Source: Frigoriglobus tundricola
GTDB taxonomy: Bacteria > Planctomycetota > Planctomycetia > Gemmatales > Gemmataceae
Reading direction: 5' to 3'
Assembly (NCBI RefSeq): GCF_013128195.2
Contig: NZ_CP053452.2
Location: 8,308,001 to 8,372,000, forward strand
Length of the DNA stretch: 64,000 bases
Below, in pieces: positions 60,218 to 64,000 of the stretch. The position numbers and the translations under genes were made by a program. Under the pieces are notes generated by a model. That model was not told the origin of the DNA. It was given only the letters and a program-made list of their open reading frames with translations, and searched no databases. Within the stretch, counting starts at the first letter, position 1. Every line of letters begins with the position of its first letter.

Positions 60218-61555
60218 ATGCCAGGTGTTCTTCCCCGCCTTGTTCCTCGACTTGCCAGGCGGAACGCGTTGCCGGCGTCGGTCGTCTCGTTCTGGCTCCC
60301 GGCGGCGGCGATCTTCGTCGTGGCGGCGGTGCTGCGGTTCGCGTGGGTGTCGGACATCGAGTTCAAGACCGACGAGCGGTGGACATTCGAGCGCGTGGTC
60401 GCCGCGCGGGCCGGGGAGGCGTGGCCCCGGTTCGGGATGCCCACGAGCCAGAACGCCAACAATCCGGGGATGTCCGTTTGGGTGTTCATCGTCCTCGGGT
60501 GGGTCACGGGCGTCGAAACGCCCACCGATCTGGCGCGGGCGTGTCAGTGGACGAACGTACTCGCGATCCTGGGGCTTCTGGCGTTCACCCGGCGGTGCGT
60601 GCCGCCGGAAACGCGGGCGGTGTGGCTCTGGGCCGCGGCGCTGGCCGCGGTGAACCCGGTCGTCGTCCTGCTGCACCGGAAGATCTGGCCGCCGTCGGTG
60701 TGTCCGTTGATTCTCGTGGGCGTGCTCGTGGGGTACTGGCACCGCGACCGGCGGTGGGGGGCGGCGCTCTGGGGTGCGGGCGTCATGATCGTCGCGCAAA
60801 TCAGTTTGGCGGGGTTGTTCCTGGCCGCCGGAATGGCCGGCTGGGCGGCGCTTGCGGACCGGCGCGGGGTCCGCTGGCGCGGGTGGGTGCTGGGGTCGGC
60901 GGTAGGTGGCGCACCGCTCGTTCCGTGGGCGCTGACCGTTTATACGGACGTGATCGGCCGGCCGACCGGGCAGACGAAGTTCGGCAACATCTTCACGCTG
61001 AACTACTGGGTCCGGTGGTTCACCGAGCCGTTCGGGCTGAGCGTGAAGTACAGCCTGGAAGACGATTTCGATGACTTCCTGCGCTACCCGCTGGTCGGTG
61101 AGCAGCCGACCTATCTCATGGCGGTCGTCCACGCCGCGCTGATCGTAGCGGCGGTTTACGTGGTCGTTGCGGGCATGGCGCGGGCGTGGCCGAACCGGAC
61201 GCGCCTCGGGGACTGGCTGACCGGGACCGACCGCCGCACCTGGGTCGCGCTCGGCGCGGTCATGGGCGGGTTCGGGCTGGCGCTGACCGTTACGACCCTG
61301 CCGATTCACCGCCATTACATGCTGCTGACGTTCCCGTTCATGCACGTGTGGCTCGCGGCCGTGGCACTGACGGACCGCCGACCGGGGTGGTTCGGGGCCG
61401 CGCGCGGACAGGCTTTACTTCTCGTGATCCTGTCGCTACAAGTCGTCGCGACCGCGGGGTTCCTGGGCTACATTCACACGAACCAGAGAACCATACGCGG
61501 CGACTACGGGACGCCCTACGCGGCCCAGGTGCAGCTCGGCTTGCCGCCGAGGTGA
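60218..61555 (+). CDS. Polytopic membrane glycosyltransferase (GT39/ArnT-like)
   Basis: 445 residues, about ten hydrophobic helices (first SVVSFWLPAAAIFVVAAVLR). After TM1, FAWVSDIEFKTDERWTFERV carries the acidic pair expected in the first outer loop of GT-C enzymes (GT39/GT83). NYWVRWFTEPFGLSVKY and IHRHYMLLTFPFMHVWLA are internal loops and helices. GT-C proteins use polyprenyl-phosphate sugars as donors at the outer face of the membrane. The next gene is a DPM1-type GT2 on the same strand, a likely donor-synthesis partner. Confidence 0.8.
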   Translation: MPGVLPRLVPRLARRNALPASVVSFWLPAAAIFVVAAVLRFAWVSDIEFKTDERWTFERVVAARAGEAWPRFGMPTSQNANNPGMSVWVFIVLGWVTGVETPTDLARACQWTNVLAILGLLAFTRRCVPPETRAVWLWAAALAAVNPVVVLLHRKIWPPSVCPLILVGVLVGYWHRDRRWGAALWGAGVMIVAQISLAGLFLAAGMAGWAALADRRGVRWRGWVLGSAVGGAPLVPWALTVYTDVIGRPTGQTKFGNIFTLNYWVRWFTEPFGLSVKYSLEDDFDDFLRYPLVGEQPTYLMAVVHAALIVAAVYVVVAGMARAWPNRTRLGDWLTGTDRRTWVALGAVMGGFGLALTVTTLPIHRHYMLLTFPFMHVWLAAVALTDRRPGWFGAARGQALLLVILSLQVVATAGFLGYIHTNQRTIRGDYGTPYAAQVQLGLPPR

Positions 61556-61582
61556 GCCGGGGCGCGGGCGCATTGTGCGACC

Positions 61583-62443
61583 ATGAACACGGCAGTCCGA
61601 CCCGGCCTGAGTCTCGTGATCCCGGCGTACAACGAAGGCGCGGTGATCGGCCGCGCGATCGCCGAGGCGGAAGCGGCCCTCTCCCCGCACTTCGACCGCT
61701 TCGAGGTCCTCGTGGTCGATGACGGCAGCGCCGACGCGACCGCCCGCATCGTGCACGAGGCCCGCACCGGGGCGCCCCACACGCGGGTGCTCCGGCACGA
61801 GGTGAACCGCGGCTACGGGGCCGCGCTCCGAACGGGTTTCGAGGCGGCCCGGTACGATCTGGTCGCCTTTACCGACGCCGACTGTCAGTTCGATCTGACC
61901 GATCTCGCCCGACTGGTGCCGCTCGCGGCGGACGCGCCCGTGGTCGTCGGCTACCGCGCGGACCGCAAGGACCCGTGGCGGCGACGGTTCCTTTCTAAAG
62001 GCTACAACCTGATGGCCCGCACGCTGCTCGGCACGCGCGTGCGGGACGTGGACTGTGCCCTGAAGGTGTTCCGGCGCGACGTGATCGGCGGGCTGCTTCC
62101 GGAGTCGCGCGGGTTCTTCGTGAACACGGAAATGCTGACCCGCGCGCGACAACTCGGCCTGGAGGTCGTTGAGTTGCCCGTGACGCACCGCCCGCGGGCC
62201 GCCGGGGCGAGTAAGGTGTCGCTCCGCGAGGTGCCGCGCACCGCCCGCACGCTTCTTACGTTCTGGTGGCGGGAAGTCGTGTGGGGGGCAGCGCCCGCGG
62301 TCACTCCGACGGTGCTTCAGGGGCGGGTGGAGGTTCCTGCGCCCACTCCCGAAGCAACTCCTCAACAAGCTCCAATCCCTCTTCCTTCGTCCGCACGCGG
62401 CCCTCAAGCTGCGCCTCCCGCACGGCGTCGAGCAGCCGCTTGA
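61583..62443 (+). CDS. GT2 family glycosyltransferase (polyprenyl-phosphate mannosyl/glucosyltransferase-like)
   Basis: 286 residues. LSLVIPAYNEGAVIGRAIAE, EVLVVDDGSADATARIV, NRGYGAALRTGFEAARYDLV, AFTDADCQFDLTDL with the DxD site, and VDCALKVFRRDVI are the DPM1/GtrB-type GT2 pattern. No C-terminal TM segments. The last 48 residues (Pro/Ala/Arg-rich) are read through sequence antisense to the CCA-adding enzyme gene. It follows the GT-C gene by 27 bp, so they probably act together. Confidence 0.9.
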   Translation: MNTAVRPGLSLVIPAYNEGAVIGRAIAEAEAALSPHFDRFEVLVVDDGSADATARIVHEARTGAPHTRVLRHEVNRGYGAALRTGFEAARYDLVAFTDADCQFDLTDLARLVPLAADAPVVVGYRADRKDPWRRRFLSKGYNLMARTLLGTRVRDVDCALKVFRRDVIGGLLPESRGFFVNTEMLTRARQLGLEVVELPVTHRPRAAGASKVSLREVPRTARTLLTFWWREVVWGAAPAVTPTVLQGRVEVPAPTPEATPQQAPIPLPSSARGPQAAPPARRRAAA

Positions 62444-63770
62444 ACTGCGGACCGGGCTTCAGCCCCACCGCGATCAGGTGTTCGCCGGTGACGGCCGGGG
62501 GCGGGTTCAGTTCCTCCGGCGGCATTTCGCGCAGCACGCGCTCGCAGAACTCGACGTGTTCGAGGCTCTTGCCGCTGGCCCGGGCGTCGGCGCGGTGGAG
62601 CGCGAGCAGTTCGCCGATCCCGGGGTGAACCAGGATCGGCTTGAGCCGGCTCATCCGCATCGTCGGCGCGTCGGCGAGGTACTGGTGCTTATCGACGAGC
62701 CAGCACAGCCGGGCCGTTTCGGTGTTGGACAGCTTCAATCGGTCCGCAATGCGTGAAGTCATCTCCGCGCCGACCCGCTCGTGCCCGTGGAACGTGTAGC
62801 GATCGGCGGTGCGCCCGAACACGCGCGGCTTGCCGACGTCGTGCAGCACCGCCGCAAACGCGAGGGGGAAGGAGACGGAGGAAGCGTGGAGCGCGGAGTG
62901 CGGAGCGCGGAGTGGAAGACCGAAGAACCCCGTTGGCTCCGGGCCTTCACTCCGCGTTCCGGGTTCCGCGTTCCGCGCTTCTCCGAGGCACTCCATCACG
63001 CGAACGATGTGGTCCCACAGCGTCCCGGTGGGCGCGGCCGGCAGCCCTTGCGGGAGGGTGAAGGTCGGCACCAGTTCCGGCAGAATCGGCCCGATCAGCT
63101 CCAACTCGCGCAGCAGCCGGAGCCCGCGTGCGCGGTTCGGGTGAACGAGCAACTTCCGCAGCTCCTCCGCGATGCGCTCGGCGGACACCACGCGAATCTC
63201 GGGGGCCATCCGCTCCGCGGCGGCGTGGGTGGCCGGGTCGATGGCGAGCGCGAACCGCGTCGCCATGCGGGCGGCGCGGAGGACGCGGAGCTTGTCCTCG
63301 GTGAAGCGCGCGACCGGGTCGCCGATGGCGCGGAGCACCTTCGCGTCGAGGTCGGCGCGGCCGCCGACGTAGTCGATCAGCTCGTTCTTGACCGGGTCGA
63401 AGAACATGCCGTTGACCGTGAAGTCGCGGCGCTTGGCGTCTTCTTCGGGCGTGGAGAACGTGACGGCGTCGGGGCGGCGGCCGTCGATGTACGCGCCGTC
63501 GGTGCGGAACGTGGCGACTTCGACGGTGAGCCACTCGCCGTCGTCGCCGCGCGGGCCGATGACCTGCACCACGCCGAAGTGCGCGCCGATCTCGTTGCGG
63601 CGGCGGAACAGCGGGCGGAGTTGCTCCGGGCGGGCGGACGTGGCGACGTCGTAGTCCTGCGGCGCCAGCCCGAGTAGTTCATCGCGCACACACCCGCCGG
63701 CCCAGAGTGCCGTGTACCCGGCGTTCTGGAGCGTGCGGACCACACCCAATGCGAACTCGCGCTCGGTCAT
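62301..63770 (-). CDS. cca: CCA-adding tRNA nucleotidyltransferase with HD domain
   Basis: 489 residues. Class II fold: LWAGGCVRDELLG (GG-x-x-VRD), DYDVATSARPEQLRPLF with DxD, KRRDFTVNGMFFDP (RRDFT-NG), YVGGRADLDAKVLRAIGDP and RFTEDKLRVLRAARMATRFA (ERxxxE region). The HD domain follows with VLHDVGKPRVF and FHGHERVGAEMT. Adds or repairs the 3' CCA of tRNAs, essential here because the tRNA-Val gene does not encode it. Residues about 264-298 are a low-complexity insertion. The 3' end overlaps the GT2 gene antisense for 143 bp. Confidence 0.93.
   Translation of the reverse strand: MTEREFALGVVRTLQNAGYTALWAGGCVRDELLGLAPQDYDVATSARPEQLRPLFRRRNEIGAHFGVVQVIGPRGDDGEWLTVEVATFRTDGAYIDGRRPDAVTFSTPEEDAKRRDFTVNGMFFDPVKNELIDYVGGRADLDAKVLRAIGDPVARFTEDKLRVLRAARMATRFALAIDPATHAAAERMAPEIRVVSAERIAEELRKLLVHPNRARGLRLLRELELIGPILPELVPTFTLPQGLPAAPTGTLWDHIVRVMECLGEARNAEPGTRSEGPEPTGFFGLPLRAPHSALHASSVSFPLAFAAVLHDVGKPRVFGRTADRYTFHGHERVGAEMTSRIADRLKLSNTETARLCWLVDKHQYLADAPTMRMSRLKPILVHPGIGELLALHRADARASGKSLEHVEFCERVLREMPPEELNPPPAVTGEHLIAVGLKPGPQFKRLLDAVREAQLEGRVRTKEEGLELVEELLREWAQEPPPAPEAPSE
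62889..62981. repeat. Inverted low-complexity repeat inserted in the cca gene
   Basis: Arms built of GCGGAGTG/GCGGAGCG (62889-62918) and CACTCCGCG/TTCCGCG (62946-62981) can fold back on each other. It reads in frame as about 35 residues within the HD-proximal loop of the CCA enzyme. Confidence 0.7.
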
Positions 63771-64000
63771 ACGAGACAGGATAGTGGAAGTGTGGCGTGG
63801 GTTCGCCGGTCGGGTGGCTGAGTCTCGTCGCCGAAGCGAAGGGTGTTACGGGGGTAACACCTTCATCCTCACCATCACCGGGGCCGAGCGGTACAGTGGT
63901 GCGCACGTAACGATCTGCCGCAAAAGGAGTTGGCGCGATTCAATCTCCTCTGGGGAGCGACAAACGCGCGCCGAGCCGTGGGGCCAACATCTCGTCCCGC
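63771..64000. other. Region upstream of cca, end of window
   Basis: 230 bp without a supported gene. AAAAGGAG at about 63922 followed by an open plus-strand frame to the window edge may be the start of another gene, but too little is visible. Confidence 0.35.

Overview
The window reads as a chromosomal segment of a planctomycete of the Gemmataceae (Gemmata-like). This is inferred from gene content and style, not from a marker gene. The DNA is GC-rich. It carries several long secreted WD40 proteins, an ECF-type sigma factor fused to WD40 repeats, Ser/Thr kinases (one with membrane helices ahead of the kinase domain), TIGR02996- and TIGR03067-like domains, a surface protein whose N-terminus has the LExRxxP-type signature of this group, and low-complexity repeats between and inside genes.

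Layout. 1-7.5 kb: end of a receptor-like kinase, a secreted WD40 protein, an ArsR/SRPBCC pair, a small HTH protein and a frameshifted THUMP-like methyltransferase. 7.5-15.2 kb: a minus-strand run with a membrane kinase overlapping tsaD, a methyltransferase, tandem DUF4240 paralogues, a Uma2-type nuclease, a HEAT-like protein and a TatD/EboB-like hydrolase. 15.4-23.4 kb: MarR and ArsR regulators with visible palindromic operators, VOC proteins, SRPBCC, an alpha/beta hydrolase, a YdjY-like protein overlapping a seven-bladed WD40 protein, and an aldo/keto reductase. 23.5-25.0 kb: an IS4-family element. 25-42 kb: secreted WD40, esterase, SGNH hydrolase, Tat-exported sugar isomerase-like, Gly/Tyr-rich, SRAP, LRR lipoprotein, sigma-WD40, secretin-like and response-regulator/ATPase genes.

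42-56.3 kb is the accessory region. An intact tRNA-Val(UAC) gene (56199-56271) with an adjacent tyrosine-recombinase gene lies at the right end. A perfect 313-bp direct repeat, containing the 3' two thirds of that tRNA plus the start of the recombinase, lies at the left end (43162-43474). The 12.8-kb interval has the architecture of an integrative element sitting beside the remnant of an older copy. Its recombinase is split by an IS66-family element with a perfect 8-bp target duplication; removing the IS restores the reading frame exactly. Cargo: a single-ORF IS66-type element, a small membrane protein, a compact SLOG-like(DUF2493) / repeat DNA-binding / SLATT-like cassette, a second SRAP gene, a large surface protein, and a divergent XRE/SWIM pair with three TATCCC-N4-GGGATA operators. 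The DNA-binding gene and the second SRAP gene each carry one in-frame Lys-to-amber change. Just left of the element is a promoter-hairpin-terminator unit that looks like a free-standing small RNA.

56.3-64 kb returns to core genes: an isc operon (iscR-iscS-iscU-iscA-hscB on the minus strand) followed by an AhpD-like protein, then a membrane glycosyltransferase and a GT2 enzyme whose 3' end overlaps antisense with a CCA-adding enzyme gene that itself contains an in-frame low-complexity insertion.

The best candidates for something new are the SLATT/SLOG cassette, the XRE/SWIM switch, the candidate small RNA and the tandem tRNA-Val element. All identifications come from reading motifs; no database search was run.
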